From Shewanella yunxiaonensis (GTDB lineage Bacteria; Pseudomonadota; Gammaproteobacteria; Enterobacterales; Shewanellaceae), in the NCBI RefSeq assembly GCF_018223345.1, contig NZ_CP073587.1, positions 1,771,001 through 1,835,000 of the forward strand: 64,000 nt of DNA, in the 5' to 3' direction. The stretch's first letter is position 1. The number at the start of each line of letters is the position of its first letter. Position numbers and translations under genes: made by a program. Below, piece by piece: positions 7,050 to 16,267 of the stretch. Below the pieces are notes generated by a model that was given only the letters and a program-made list of their open reading frames with translations, was not told where the DNA came from and did no database searches.

Positions 7050-8879
7050 ATGCCGCAGTCGTTTAATGCCACAATGTTTCTCAAGAACCTGACATCTTCT
7101 CCCGGTGTGTACCGTATGTATGATGTCAGTGGTACAGTGATATACGTCGGCAAGGCGAAAGATCTAAAAAAACGGGTATCCTCCTACTTCCGCAAAAATT
7201 TACCCAATATAAAAACGCAGGCACTGGTGTCGCATATCGCTAATATTGATGTGACACTTACCCATAGCGAAACAGAAGCACTGATCCTCGAAAACGATTA
7301 TATCAAGCGTTATCAACCTCGATATAACGTGTTATTACGGGATGATAAGTCCTATCCGTTTATTTTTCTCAGCCAACATCAACACCCACGTTTAGCCTAC
7401 CACCGTGGTCCTCAACGAGAAAAGGGCCAGTACTTCGGGCCATATCCCAATGGTGGTGCCGTTAGGGAGAGTCTGCATCTAATGCAGAAGCTGTTTCCAA
7501 TCCGCCAATGTGATGACTTGTATTACAAAGCGCGTTCTCGTCCTTGCCTGCAATATCAGTTAAAGCGCTGTAGTGCGCCTTGTGTCGGAAAGGTCTCCGA
7601 TGACGAATATCAAGAACAGGTGAAATTAGCCACTTTGTTTTTGAAAGGCAAAGATCAACAGGTGATTGCCAGTTTGGTGGCAAAAATGGAACAAGCCGCA
7701 ACCGAGCAGCGGTACGAAGCTGCGGCGCAATTTCGCGATCAGATCATGGCGCTGCGCCGGGTGGCCGAACAACAGCAAGTTTCATCCTCTCATGGCAATC
7801 TGGATGTCATTGGTGTGCATTACGGTTCTGGGATTGCTTGTTTTCATTTGCTGTTTATTCGTGAGGGTAAAATCTTTGGGAGCCGTAGTTACTATCCAAC
7901 GGTACCTGCAGAAACTGAATTGGCAGAAGTCTTGCGCGCATTCATGCTGCAATTTTATCTCAATACCGAAGTACACCGGGCATTGCCACAAGAGATCCTT
8001 ATCAGTGAACCTTATGAAGAACTGGAAGAATTAACGAGCGTATTGTTTGAGGCGCTGGGGAAAAAAGTGGTTGTTAAAACCAGTGTTCGCGGTGATAGGG
8101 CAGGATACCTGCGACTGGCCCAAACCAATGCTACTAATGCAGTGAATACCAAGTTGTCCCATCGTAATACCGTGGAACAACGTTTTCTGTTGTTGGAAGA
8201 AACGTTGGAATTGTCAAAGTCTATCGCCCGAATGGAGTGTTTCGACATCAGTCATACCATGGGGGAAAGTACTGTTGCTTCCTGTGTGGTGTTTAATCGT
8301 GAAGGTCCGCAAAAATCTGAGTATCGGCATTACAATATCAAAGGTATTACGCCCGGTGACGATTATGCCGCTATGAAGCAGGCCTTAGAAAGACGTTTTG
8401 ATAAAATCACTGATGATTCCAGAATCCCGGATATTGTGTTTATCGATGGTGGATTGGGGCAGCTTCGCATGGCTCAAGAAGTGGTGAATCAAAAATTTAA
8501 TGGCCACGATAACCCACCACTGCTGATCGGTGTTGCCAAAGGCGAGAGCCGTAAGCCAGGTCTGGAGACTTTAATCTTTGGCGATTCAGAAGAAAGCTTT
8601 AGCCTGCCTGATGACTCTGAAGCGCTACATCTTATCCAGCATATTCGCGATGAGTCACATCGATTTGCCATCACCGGACATCGAAATCGCCGCCAAAAAA
8701 CACGGAATACCTCATCGTTAGAATCTATACCCGGTGTCGGGCCAAAGCGTCGCAAAGCCTTGCTGCAGTACCTCGGTGGCTTGCAAGAAGTCAAGGGGGC
8801 GAGCGTCAGTGAACTGGCTAAAGTGCCAGGGATTAGCCCAGAAATGGCGCAAACAATTCATGACGCATTGCGGGGTTAA
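7050..8879 (+). CDS. uvrC: UvrABC excinuclease subunit C
   Basis: 609 aa, normal length. It makes the 3' and 5' incisions in nucleotide excision repair together with UvrA and UvrB. Visible parts: N-terminal GIY-YIG nuclease (PGVYRMYD through [14 protein letters not shown], about residues 18-50), the cysteine region around residues 150-175, a UVR motif for UvrB binding (about 205-240), the RNase H-like 5' endonuclease domain (MECFDISH, then [10 protein letters not shown]), and two C-terminal helix-hairpin-helix motifs ([27 protein letters not shown]). It is cytosolic. The gene lies 99 bp after uvrY and 47 bp before pgsA, all in the same direction. Confidence 0.97.
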   Translation: MPQSFNATMFLKNLTSSPGVYRMYDVSGTVIYVGKAKDLKKRVSSYFRKNLPNIKTQALVSHIANIDVTLTHSETEALILENDYIKRYQPRYNVLLRDDKSYPFIFLSQHQHPRLAYHRGPQREKGQYFGPYPNGGAVRESLHLMQKLFPIRQCDDLYYKARSRPCLQYQLKRCSAPCVGKVSDDEYQEQVKLATLFLKGKDQQVIASLVAKMEQAATEQRYEAAAQFRDQIMALRRVAEQQQVSSSHGNLDVIGVHYGSGIACFHLLFIREGKIFGSRSYYPTVPAETELAEVLRAFMLQFYLNTEVHRALPQEILISEPYEELEELTSVLFEALGKKVVVKTSVRGDRAGYLRLAQTNATNAVNTKLSHRNTVEQRFLLLEETLELSKSIARMECFDISHTMGESTVASCVVFNREGPQKSEYRHYNIKGITPGDDYAAMKQALERRFDKITDDSRIPDIVFIDGGLGQLRMAQEVVNQKFNGHDNPPLLIGVAKGESRKPGLETLIFGDSEESFSLPDDSEALHLIQHIRDESHRFAITGHRNRRQKTRNTSSLESIPGVGPKRRKALLQYLGGLQEVKGASVSELAKVPGISPEMAQTIHDALRG

Positions 8880-8926
8880 TGAAAATAGGGCAAGATTGTC
8901 GGTGCAGACAATAACGTGGTTTTATC

Positions 8927-9475
8927 ATGCCTTTCAATCTCCCTATCGCCTTGACCTGGTTCAGGTTGTTCCTGTTACCAGTGTTTGTATTGGTGTTTTA
9001 TTTGCCGTACCACTGGATGCATTTTTTGGCGGCATTTATCTTCTGGTTAGCAGCGATTACCGATGCACTTGATGGCTATGCCGCCAGAAAGTTACAGCAG
9101 TCAACGCGCTTTGGCGCATTCCTCGATCCGGTTGCCGATAAGCTGATGGTGACAACGGCGTTGGTGTTGTTAGTCGAAGAATACAATACCGCGTGGCTGA
9201 CACTGCCGGCGTTATTCATGATAGGCCGAGAAATAGTGATTTCAGCTTTGCGTGAATGGATGGCTGAAATAGGTAAGCGCGGCATTGTTGCAGTTTCTTG
9301 GATTGGTAAATATAAGACTGCAGCGCAGATGGTGGCGATTATTGGATTGATTTGGCAGACTGGGCCGATTATGGTGACAACCGCTTATGTTCTGCTATAT
9401 ATCGCAGCCATACTCACTTTCTGGTCAATGATGAATTATATTCAGGCGGCTTGGAAGGATTTAACTGCCGCTTGA
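8927..9475 (+). CDS. pgsA: CDP-diacylglycerol-glycerol-3-phosphate phosphatidyltransferase PgsA
   Basis: 182 aa integral membrane enzyme making phosphatidylglycerol phosphate, the first committed step to PG and cardiolipin. It carries the complete CDP-alcohol phosphotransferase signature DG-x2-AR-x8-G-x3-D-x3-D (from DGYAARK to DPVADK, near residues 50-75). About five hydrophobic segments are visible. The start at MPFNLPIALTWFRL matches the family. It follows uvrC closely and precedes a tRNA pair, the same order as in E. coli (uvrC-pgsA-glyW-cysT). Confidence 0.96.
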   Translation: MPFNLPIALTWFRLFLLPVFVLVFYLPYHWMHFLAAFIFWLAAITDALDGYAARKLQQSTRFGAFLDPVADKLMVTTALVLLVEEYNTAWLTLPALFMIGREIVISALREWMAEIGKRGIVAVSWIGKYKTAAQMVAIIGLIWQTGPIMVTTAYVLLYIAAILTFWSMMNYIQAAWKDLTAA

Positions 9476-9549
9476 TGTGAGCTATGACACGAAACTGCGC
9501 AGATAAGATTAATTAGTGCTCATACAGCCGCTTATCGCTGATTTCTGCG

Positions 9550-9577
9550 TTGACAGTCAAAGGTAAACCAGTAGAAT
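9550..9577 (+). promoter_or_regulatory. Promoter of the tRNA-Gly/tRNA-Cys unit
   Basis: A perfect -35 TTGACA (9550-9555), a 16-bp spacer and TAGAAT (9572-9577), followed by a GC-rich discriminator (GCCAACCC), lie 39 bp before tRNA-Gly. This pattern fits stringently controlled stable RNA promoters. Confidence 0.75.
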
Positions 9578-9616
9578 GCCAACCCGTGAAAGCGCAAGGC
9601 TTTTACAGTATCTAGT

Positions 9617-9692
9617 GCGACATTAGCTCAGTTGGTAGAGCGATACCTTGCCAAGGTATAGGTCACCGGTTCGAACCCGGTATGTCGCTCCA
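9617..9692 (+). tRNA. tRNA-Gly, anticodon GCC
   Basis: 76 nt with encoded CCA. Acceptor GCGACAT / ATGTCGC, D arm TAGCTCAGTTGGTAGAGC, anticodon GCC at 9650-9652 in loop TTGCCAA, T arm CCGGTTCGAACCCGG. All four stems close. Confidence 0.98.
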
Positions 9693-9698
9693 AAAAAA

Positions 9699-9772
9699 GG
9701 CGCGATGGCAGAGTGGTCATGCAGCGGATTGCAAATCCGTGGACCTCGGTTCGACTCCGGGTCGCGCCTCCA
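9699..9772 (+). tRNA. tRNA-Cys, anticodon GCA
   Basis: 74 nt with encoded CCA. Acceptor GGCGCGA / TCGCGCC, anticodon GCA at 9731-9733 in loop TTGCAAA, T arm with GGTTCGACTCC. It lies 6 bp after tRNA-Gly, so both come from one transcript. The tRNA-Leu that follows in E. coli is absent here. Confidence 0.98.
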
Positions 9773-9901
9773 TTTAATTATACTTGCTCCGTTTTCTCCC
9801 TTTAAAAAGTTTTTCTGCAGTTGTCGTCTGCTGCAAATTTGCTTATTGCCACAAAATTTCATCAGGCTTTGCCATACTTTAGTAACACTGGAGGGCAAGT
9901 T

Positions 9902-11275
9902 ATGAAGGAATATTGGTACTGGCCTTTATTGTTGTTATGCCTGATCACACAAAATGTTCGGGCCGGCAGTAGTAATGAAATGGCATTGCAAACCTTAACT
10001 GGTCAGTTGCAGATGCTTTCACTATTGCCAGATCAAGCTGCATTGCGACTTAGCTTGCAGCAGTTACAGCAGACATCGTCATCTGTGGTGCCCTCCGGAC
10101 AATTATCTAACGCGGAGCAAGAGATTGCCGCTTTTTGGCAACAGCAGGGCGTCAGCTTACCGTTTGCGTCGTTGCCGGAAAGTGCAACTCCGCTGCAGCG
10201 TGCAATCGCATTGGAGCCTCAACGTCAAGAGTATCAACTGACGCTAAATCGCATTCAATATCTGTTGTGGTTAAAAAATCAACCTTGGCCAGAGATCGCA
10301 CCTAAAGGATGGTTGCGTCCCGGTGATAACCACGCGGTTATTCCTCAGATAGCACAGCGCTTACTATGGCTTGGTGATCTACAAGAACCTCAAACCAATG
10401 TGTATGACTATTCGGAGGAACTGGCCATCGCAGTTAAACATTTTCAGGCACGACATGGTTTAAAGGTCGACGCGGTAATCGGGCCACAAACTCTGCGGTG
10501 GCTGAATGTTACGCCGCAACAACGAGCGACAGTCCTGGCACAACAATTTGTCTCAGAGACCATTTATCGTCAGCAATTACCCGATAGCTATATTCTGGTC
10601 AATGTTCCTGCCTATGAGTTGTCGCTGGTGGATGCGGGAAAATCCGTCATGCAATCAAAGGTAATCGTCGGCCTACCTTACCGACAGACACCGCTGTTGC
10701 AAAGCCGCATTTCCAGCATAGTGCTGAATCCGGGTTGGCACGTGCCTCGTAGCCTGTTGCGTAAAGATGTATTACCACATATTCGTAAAGATGGTAATTA
10801 TCTGCGTGACAGAGATTTCCTGGCCTATGATGCTGAGGGCAAGGTGGTGAGTCAAACTGCTGCCGAGTGGCAACAATTAGCGCGAGGGCCTTTCCCTTAT
10901 CGATTAGTTCAGCAACCGGGCCGTCATAGTGCGCTGGGCCGCTACAAGTTCCATTTTGATAACAGTTTTGATGTTTATCTGCATGATACCCCTGAAAAGC
11001 AGCTGTTTTCCAAAGCGGAAAGGGCTTTTTCATCGGGTTGTGTCCGGGTAGAGAAAGCCGACGAATTGGCACAGTGGCTAGCGCAGCACCGTGTGAAGGA
11101 CCAACGTACCTGGCGCAATATGCAACAGGATTATCACACTACGCAGTGGTTCTCGCTCAAACAACCATTGGCGGTATATCTTGTCTACTGGACTGCTTGG
11201 GTTGACGCACAGGGAAGGGCGCAGTTTCGTGACGATATCTACCACAAATTTTCCTCAGTTGAAGAATTGAGATAA
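9902..11275 (+). CDS. ldtD: L,D-transpeptidase LdtD (YcbB-like)
   Basis: 457 aa, shorter than E. coli LdtD (615). Start chosen at the ATG of MKEYWYWPLLLLCL, which follows a strong GGAGG (CTGGAGGG) and begins a Sec signal peptide ending near NVRAG; an upstream open stretch has no such support. A peptidoglycan-binding domain (about residues 135-205, with AVKHFQARHGLKVDAVIGPQT) precedes the YkuD catalytic domain, whose motif HDTPEKQLF...SSGCVRVE contains the catalytic Cys. The enzyme forms 3-3 meso-DAP cross-links in the periplasm. Next to it is mepK, whose E. coli product cuts the same bonds; the pair is kept in E. coli as ycbB-ycbK. Confidence 0.9.
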   Translation: MKEYWYWPLLLLCLITQNVRAGSSNEMALQTLTGQLQMLSLLPDQAALRLSLQQLQQTSSSVVPSGQLSNAEQEIAAFWQQQGVSLPFASLPESATPLQRAIALEPQRQEYQLTLNRIQYLLWLKNQPWPEIAPKGWLRPGDNHAVIPQIAQRLLWLGDLQEPQTNVYDYSEELAIAVKHFQARHGLKVDAVIGPQTLRWLNVTPQQRATVLAQQFVSETIYRQQLPDSYILVNVPAYELSLVDAGKSVMQSKVIVGLPYRQTPLLQSRISSIVLNPGWHVPRSLLRKDVLPHIRKDGNYLRDRDFLAYDAEGKVVSQTAAEWQQLARGPFPYRLVQQPGRHSALGRYKFHFDNSFDVYLHDTPEKQLFSKAERAFSSGCVRVEKADELAQWLAQHRVKDQRTWRNMQQDYHTTQWFSLKQPLAVYLVYWTAWVDAQGRAQFRDDIYHKFSSVEELR

Positions 11276-11426
11276 ATATTTGCCAATAGGGGAAAAATGG
11301 TCTACTACCTTGGTCAGTATTGTGCAAAACATGCACAACCTCACGTAATCAATGGTTGACCCAACTATAGAAAGCGGTTAATTTTTGGACGTTTACCGTG
11401 CGTTTAAGAAAGATAAGGTGGTTAAA

Positions 11427-11975
11427 TTGTCAGTAGTATGTCCTGCCCGCAGGCAGTTGTTGAAAGGCCTCGGAGGCGTGGCGTTGATGTCCCTTCTTCC
11501 CGCAAAAGCCATGGCTAGCCGTTCTACTAAAGGCAGCCGTTCTCTCAGTTTATATAATATTCATACCGGTGAGCGTCAGGATGGTGTTTATTGGGTAGAT
11601 GGTCAGTATATAGGCGATACTTTATCCTCCTTTAATTATCTTCTAAGGGATTTTCGACAAGATCTTGAAGTCCCGATGGATAAGCGCTTGTTTGATTATT
11701 TGCATCAGTTACAGTCGAAACTGGGTACTTTTGAAGAGGTTCACGTAATATCCGGATACCGTTCACCTAAAACCAATGCGATGCTGCGGTCTCACAGTAG
11801 TGGCGTGGCTAAAAAGAGCTATCATATGTCGGGCATGGCAATGGATATCGCCATGCCAAGTGTGAAGCTCGCGCACATACGAGACGCTGCATTAAGCCTT
11901 AAGTTAGGTGGCGTAGGTTACTATCCAAAATCGGGATTTGTGCATATCGATTGTGGCCCAGTTCGTCACTGGTAA
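11427..11975 (+). CDS. mepK: Murein endopeptidase MepK (YcbK, M15/DUF882)
   Basis: 182 aa when started at the TTG at 11427, exactly the length of E. coli YcbK. That TTG is preceded by AAGGTGG (11415-11421) with 5-nt spacing; a TTG 14 codons upstream is open but lacks a ribosome site. The N-terminus has a twin-arginine type signal (PARRQLLKGLGG, hydrophobic stretch, AMA cleavage). Peptidase M15-type zinc motifs are present: SYHMSGMAMD (His and Asp ligands) and FVHIDCG (His). E. coli MepK cleaves 3-3 and 4-3 cross-links during wall expansion. It follows ldtD after 151 bp in the same direction. Confidence 0.9.
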   Translation: MSVVCPARRQLLKGLGGVALMSLLPAKAMASRSTKGSRSLSLYNIHTGERQDGVYWVDGQYIGDTLSSFNYLLRDFRQDLEVPMDKRLFDYLHQLQSKLGTFEEVHVISGYRSPKTNAMLRSHSSGVAKKSYHMSGMAMDIAMPSVKLAHIRDAALSLKLGGVGYYPKSGFVHIDCGPVRHW

Positions 11976-12040
11976 TTTTACTGGTAATACTGACTTGTCG
12001 CTCTGCTATCGCTGTGGTAATATCCGCCCGCTTTATACGA

Positions 12041-12078
12041 GGCCGCCGTTGGTCGAAAATGGTGGCCGCTTATTTTTT
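12041..12078 (+). promoter_or_regulatory. Terminator-like hairpin in the rplY leader
   Basis: GGCCGCC (12041-12047) pairs with GGTGGCC (12061-12067, one G-T pair) over a 13-nt loop, followed by GCTTATTTTTT. It lies just before the rplY ribosome site (AGAGAG, 12084-12089). It may be a leader attenuator of rplY or the end of an upstream transcript. Confidence 0.4.
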
Positions 12079-12096
12079 AACTAGAGAGTAATTCTT

Positions 12097-12384
12097 ATGT
12101 CTTACACTATTCCAGCTGCTACCCGCACAGAGATTGGGAAAGGTTCGAGCCGCCGCCTGCGTCGTGAGGGTAAAGTTCCGGGCGTTATCTACGGTACTGG
12201 TAAAGAACCCGTATCTATCATTTTTGATCACAAAGATATCATCAACGTCCAGGCTAATGACGATTTCTACACCAGCGAGCTGACTATTCTGCTTGACGGT
12301 AAAGAAGTGAAAGTGCGTGCTCAGGCAATGCAGCGTCACGTGTTCAAGCCAATCATCGAACACGTAGACTTTGTTTACGCTTAA
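12097..12384 (+). CDS. rplY: 50S ribosomal protein L25
   Basis: 95 aa, same length class as E. coli L25 (94 aa), the single-domain form without the CTC extension. L25 binds 5S rRNA in the central protuberance. Conserved features include the N-terminal [20 protein letters not shown] segment and the C-terminal [18 protein letters not shown]. Codon use is that of a highly expressed gene. It is monocistronic, with a leader hairpin before and a strong bidirectional terminator after it. Confidence 0.97.
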   Translation: MSYTIPAATRTEIGKGSSRRLRREGKVPGVIYGTGKEPVSIIFDHKDIINVQANDDFYTSELTILLDGKEVKVRAQAMQRHVFKPIIEHVDFVYA

Positions 12385-12401
12385 TACGTAACACTTCTGA
12401 G

Positions 12402-12427
12402 AAAAAGCGCCTGATGGCGCTTTTTTT
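12402..12427 (+). terminator. Bidirectional terminator between rplY and tamB
   Basis: Stem AAAAAGCGCC / GGCGCTTTTT with loop TGAT and flanking A and T runs on both sides, so it can stop both rplY (plus) and tamB (minus). Confidence 0.93.
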
Positions 12428-12451
12428 ATCGGTGCAATAAGCTGTTAGCAA

Positions 12452-15400
12452 TTACAAATCGAAGCTGTAATAGATATCCAGCGACTGGCCGACCGTACTG
12501 GTAACTGACTCCAGATAGAGTTTTGATAACAGGTAATATCTGACGGTCATTTCATAGCCAGGCGTAAATACGCCAACACCATATTTCAGCATCAAGTCTT
12601 TACCCAAATATCCACTGATTGCGACTTTACCATCGTCATCGGTATCCAATTGCACGTTTGAAAAACCAAACTTTTCGACCAATCCCGCAGCAGTATTACC
12701 GATATTACTCAGCGCTTGTCCCCCGCCAGATACCTGACCACTAATAGCCATCGCAGCACTGAGCATCAAAGAGTTGTTCTGGCTAGCGTCATAACCTTTG
12801 CCTTGCACAATGTAGGATAATATCTCAGCCTGCTCTTTGGTGGGGTTGGAAAACAGCGTGACCACAGGTTTCCGAGGTGTTCCGGTGACGCGCACACCCG
12901 CGACGACATCCTCATCTTTGATTTCTCGTATAGCTTCGATATTAAGATTAGGTACCTGTGGCGGTCCGACAAACTGCAACTCACCGGTGGTGATGGTTAA
13001 AGTTTGTCCCATAAAGCGGTAACTACCATCTAAAACGCGGATGTTACCAAATAGCTGTGCAGGTTTGTTGGCGAGTTGCTGCAAACGAAGTGTGCCGCTC
13101 AATATCCCTTTCAGACCATAGCCATCAATGGCGACTTTATTGCCGACATTCACACTAAGGTCAGCATTGATGGCCATTGGCGGTGACCGCTTTTGTGCAG
13201 CCGCAATATTGTCATCAAACACCACATCTTGCGATACGTTGATGCCCCCATCAGGCAATTGCACTATGGTAATTGTGCCGGATGGCACACTTACATTACC
13301 CTTAACATCAAGTAATTGTGGTGTGAAATGCAGTTGCAGATTTGGCGATACTTTTAAGATTGCCAGTGGCGGTTGGATGATGGTCAGATCGTTACCCGTC
13401 ACTGCCAAATCGCCAGTAAATCGACCATCAGTCCAACGGATTGTTCCTTGCATCTGACCTTTGCCTTCGCCCATTATCCAGTTGCTGGCAACCGTGGCTT
13501 GTTGTCCGGCAAATACCAGCTGTAGTTGCAGTTGTTTGATTGCGGTTGGGTTACTGGTGCTCACCAGTTCAGCATTATCAACCTGTAATTGACCACTAAA
13601 TTGAGGTTCATTTAATGTCCCGCCAATGTTGACGTCTGCATTTACCAGTCCTGTGAGTGTTTGTAATTGGGGGAGCAATTTTTGCAAAGGCTGCAGATTG
13701 ATCCGTTGCATTTTCACCGTCCCCTTTAATGCATGTTCAGGTGTAACCGCGATGGATAATTGACTGTGAAGTTGCAGAATATCTCCAGCGGTGAATGTCA
13801 CTTGAGTTGTCAGTGATTGCTGGTTTAGTGAGGCTTTGATATAGCCACCATCAAAATCAATCGCAGTTTGCTTTCCCTTCCCGTCTGGAAGGGTGAGACG
13901 ACCTGAACCAATATTAAACAGCAGTTCAGCGGTTGGCTTGGATTTCGGTTGCCAACTGATGCTGGCATCCATCTTGGCTTGCCCATGCCAAGTAATGCCT
14001 TCCGGCAAGACATTGGCTAATAAGGGGGCTGGCGTTCCGGCGTAATGAATAACGGCCTGGCCTTTATCTGTGAGATTTACGGGGTGTTGCAAACAGACAA
14101 GGTTATCCGTTGATTGCAGACACAAGGGTGACAATAATCCTCGGCGTTTGGATAAATCCCAGTCAAGAGAAGCGGTATGTTGTAATTGCCAATAACCAAT
14201 CGGGGTATCCCAAGAAAATTCGGTTAGCTTGGCTTTTAATTGATGTTTCGACGGATCATATTGATTAGCCAGCTTAGCATTGACACTTTGGCTGCCTTTA
14301 CCCTCAACCGTCACCTGTTGCTGATAGATATCGCCGTCAGTTTTTACTGTCAGAAGATCAAATTTCTGATTGTTTACGGTAAGAGCCTTCCCGATCAGCT
14401 GTAAGGCGAACGCATGTTGATCTAAAGGTAAGTAGTGACCGTTAATGCTAGCATTGTCCAACGCATACTCTTTAAAGCTGAGTTGGGCGGCATTGCCATT
14501 CAGTGTTAACTTCGGATGCAGCTCATCCCCACGCACGTTGATATCAGCATTAATACTGCCGTGTGCCAGCGGATAAAACATCGCCAGTTCTGGGATGGAC
14601 AATTGACCGTTGAGATCCCATTTATCGCCTGCATTACCATCAAGGGAAAGATGAGAGTTGAAGGCGGTCAGTTGTAAGCCTTTACTGTGAATATGCCACT
14701 GTTGATCAACATCGGCACTTCCGGTTAATACAAACGGTGTTTTAGCGGCTGAACCTCTAACGTCGGCATTGCTAACCGCTACCCGCCAGCGCTTATCGTC
14801 AACATAACCTTCGGTGCTGAAGCTGCCGCTGATACTACTTTCTGGAATATCAAACGCATTGGCGGGCAGGGTAATTTTAGTGGCGTTCAGTTCTTCCAAT
14901 CCGACCTGTGCCTGCCAGTTAATGCCTTTGGCATAATCCAAGTTTCCTTTCAGGGTGACTTGTCCGGCTGCAGACCACGCTTTAAATGCTGTCAGCGTTA
15001 ACTGTTGTTGCCGATGAGTCAGATCACTGCTCAGTTCCACTCGTTGTACCCAAGGGGTATCAACGTTTCCGCTCACCTTGATGTGTTGTTGAGTAAGTGA
15101 GCCTTGGCTTTGCAAATCGAGGGCAGAGACTGAATATAGGGGTTGCGCAAGCGGCCAATGTAACTGGCCTTGTTTTACGGTAAGTTCGTAGGGCAGGGTG
15201 CTCTTGGATAAGGCTATTTTGCCAGTGATATCTGCCTGCTGATCTCCCTGGAGTTGGATATCCGCTTGCAGGGAATCGAAATCGCCACTCAATGTTGCGG
15301 TCACTTGTTGTTGCTGTAACCCAGGGAATTGCGGAATCTGTTGAATGTTCAGATGGCTATGGATGGTCAGCGGATAGGCACCAGACAACGCAAGCTCGCC

Positions 15401-16267
15401 TTGGAGAGTACCTTCACCATAATCGTGACGAACCGTAAGATGTTGTATAGAAATTTGATTTCCGATAAAACTGCCCTGCAAATCGATCCCTGGAAATTTA
15501 TCCTGGCGCTTACCAAGACTCAGGGTTGAATCGCTTAGAACAGCAGACTGCACATTAAGCGGAAACGGCATTGATACCGTGGGCAACGCGGCTAAAGGCC
15601 AGGATTGCACGGTATTATGGGTTACATTAACCGCTTTATCTTCGCTATTTAACGGAATGTCGGCGGATAACCCTTGCGCTTTTAGCGTTTCTACCATCAG
15701 CCCGGTTCGCTGCCAAACGGCACTGAGGCTGATGTCAGTCGCTACAAAGTGCATATCATTGACTTGCACCGACACATCCTGTAACTGCCCATTCTTGAGC
15801 TGGATCCCGAATGGGAGTTGTAACTCCTTAATTGCGGGCGATTCGGCTACAGCATCTGCCGCTGACGCAATATCCGCTGTATTCACATTAACCTGGGTTT
15901 TACCGACATGCAGGTCATCCACGCACAGTTGTGCTTGTAGCAGGCAGGCGGGGCGCCACTGCAACACTAATTTTTCAGCATTAACATCGACACCCGCCAT
16001 GCGCCAAGAGGCACTATTTAACGCCAATTTGTTATTAAGAGTTCCACTCTGGTAACTGATATTGAGTCCTGGCACTGACCAGTCTGCGAGTTTGACAAGC
16101 ACATGCGTGCCAATACCGGTGCCAACCAGTAACGCCACTAATAACAATATCAATACTGGAAGATAAACCAGCAGCCGAATTAACCAAGCGATGGTTTTCG
16201 ATAATGTCGTTCTGGGTCTTTTCTCCGGCCGCGGTGAACTCCTCGGCACATCATGTTCCGCCGTCAT
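12452..16267 (-). CDS. tamB: Translocation and assembly module subunit TamB
   Basis: 1271 aa, the length usual for TamB. One N-terminal transmembrane helix (about residues 26-55) anchors it in the inner membrane; the rest is a long periplasmic protein of beta-taco repeats with many G-x-L and LNGN-type segments. The C-terminal DUF490/TamB domain ends in VRYYLLSKLYLESVTS and a final YYSFDL. TamB pairs with TamA to move autotransporters or, with the AsmA-like family, glycerophospholipids to the outer membrane. Its start overlaps the tamA stop by 4 bp (ATGA), indicating translational coupling. Confidence 0.95.
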   Translation of the reverse strand: MTAEHDVPRSSPRPEKRPRTTLSKTIAWLIRLLVYLPVLILLLVALLVGTGIGTHVLVKLADWSVPGLNISYQSGTLNNKLALNSASWRMAGVDVNAEKLVLQWRPACLLQAQLCVDDLHVGKTQVNVNTADIASAADAVAESPAIKELQLPFGIQLKNGQLQDVSVQVNDMHFVATDISLSAVWQRTGLMVETLKAQGLSADIPLNSEDKAVNVTHNTVQSWPLAALPTVSMPFPLNVQSAVLSDSTLSLGKRQDKFPGIDLQGSFIGNQISIQHLTVRHDYGEGTLQGELALSGAYPLTIHSHLNIQQIPQFPGLQQQQVTATLSGDFDSLQADIQLQGDQQADITGKIALSKSTLPYELTVKQGQLHWPLAQPLYSVSALDLQSQGSLTQQHIKVSGNVDTPWVQRVELSSDLTHRQQQLTLTAFKAWSAAGQVTLKGNLDYAKGINWQAQVGLEELNATKITLPANAFDIPESSISGSFSTEGYVDDKRWRVAVSNADVRGSAAKTPFVLTGSADVDQQWHIHSKGLQLTAFNSHLSLDGNAGDKWDLNGQLSIPELAMFYPLAHGSINADINVRGDELHPKLTLNGNAAQLSFKEYALDNASINGHYLPLDQHAFALQLIGKALTVNNQKFDLLTVKTDGDIYQQQVTVEGKGSQSVNAKLANQYDPSKHQLKAKLTEFSWDTPIGYWQLQHTASLDWDLSKRRGLLSPLCLQSTDNLVCLQHPVNLTDKGQAVIHYAGTPAPLLANVLPEGITWHGQAKMDASISWQPKSKPTAELLFNIGSGRLTLPDGKGKQTAIDFDGGYIKASLNQQSLTTQVTFTAGDILQLHSQLSIAVTPEHALKGTVKMQRINLQPLQKLLPQLQTLTGLVNADVNIGGTLNEPQFSGQLQVDNAELVSTSNPTAIKQLQLQLVFAGQQATVASNWIMGEGKGQMQGTIRWTDGRFTGDLAVTGNDLTIIQPPLAILKVSPNLQLHFTPQLLDVKGNVSVPSGTITIVQLPDGGINVSQDVVFDDNIAAAQKRSPPMAINADLSVNVGNKVAIDGYGLKGILSGTLRLQQLANKPAQLFGNIRVLDGSYRFMGQTLTITTGELQFVGPPQVPNLNIEAIREIKDEDVVAGVRVTGTPRKPVVTLFSNPTKEQAEILSYIVQGKGYDASQNNSLMLSAAMAISGQVSGGGQALSNIGNTAAGLVEKFGFSNVQLDTDDDGKVAISGYLGKDLMLKYGVGVFTPGYEMTVRYYLLSKLYLESVTSTVGQSLDIYYSFDL

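Noticed and set aside
10647-11072. 141-aa minus-strand frame inside ldtD
   Set aside because: Overlaps the catalytic domain of ldtD in antisense and has no recognisable protein features.
11385-11426. Longer mepK start at TTG 11385
   Set aside because: No ribosome site before it, and the extra 14 residues would precede the Tat signal; the TTG at 11427 has AAGGTGG and gives the family length.
15579-16055. 158-aa open frame on the plus strand inside tamB
   Set aside because: Antisense to a strong coding region, no ribosome site and no family-like sequence; it is a by-product of tamB codon use.
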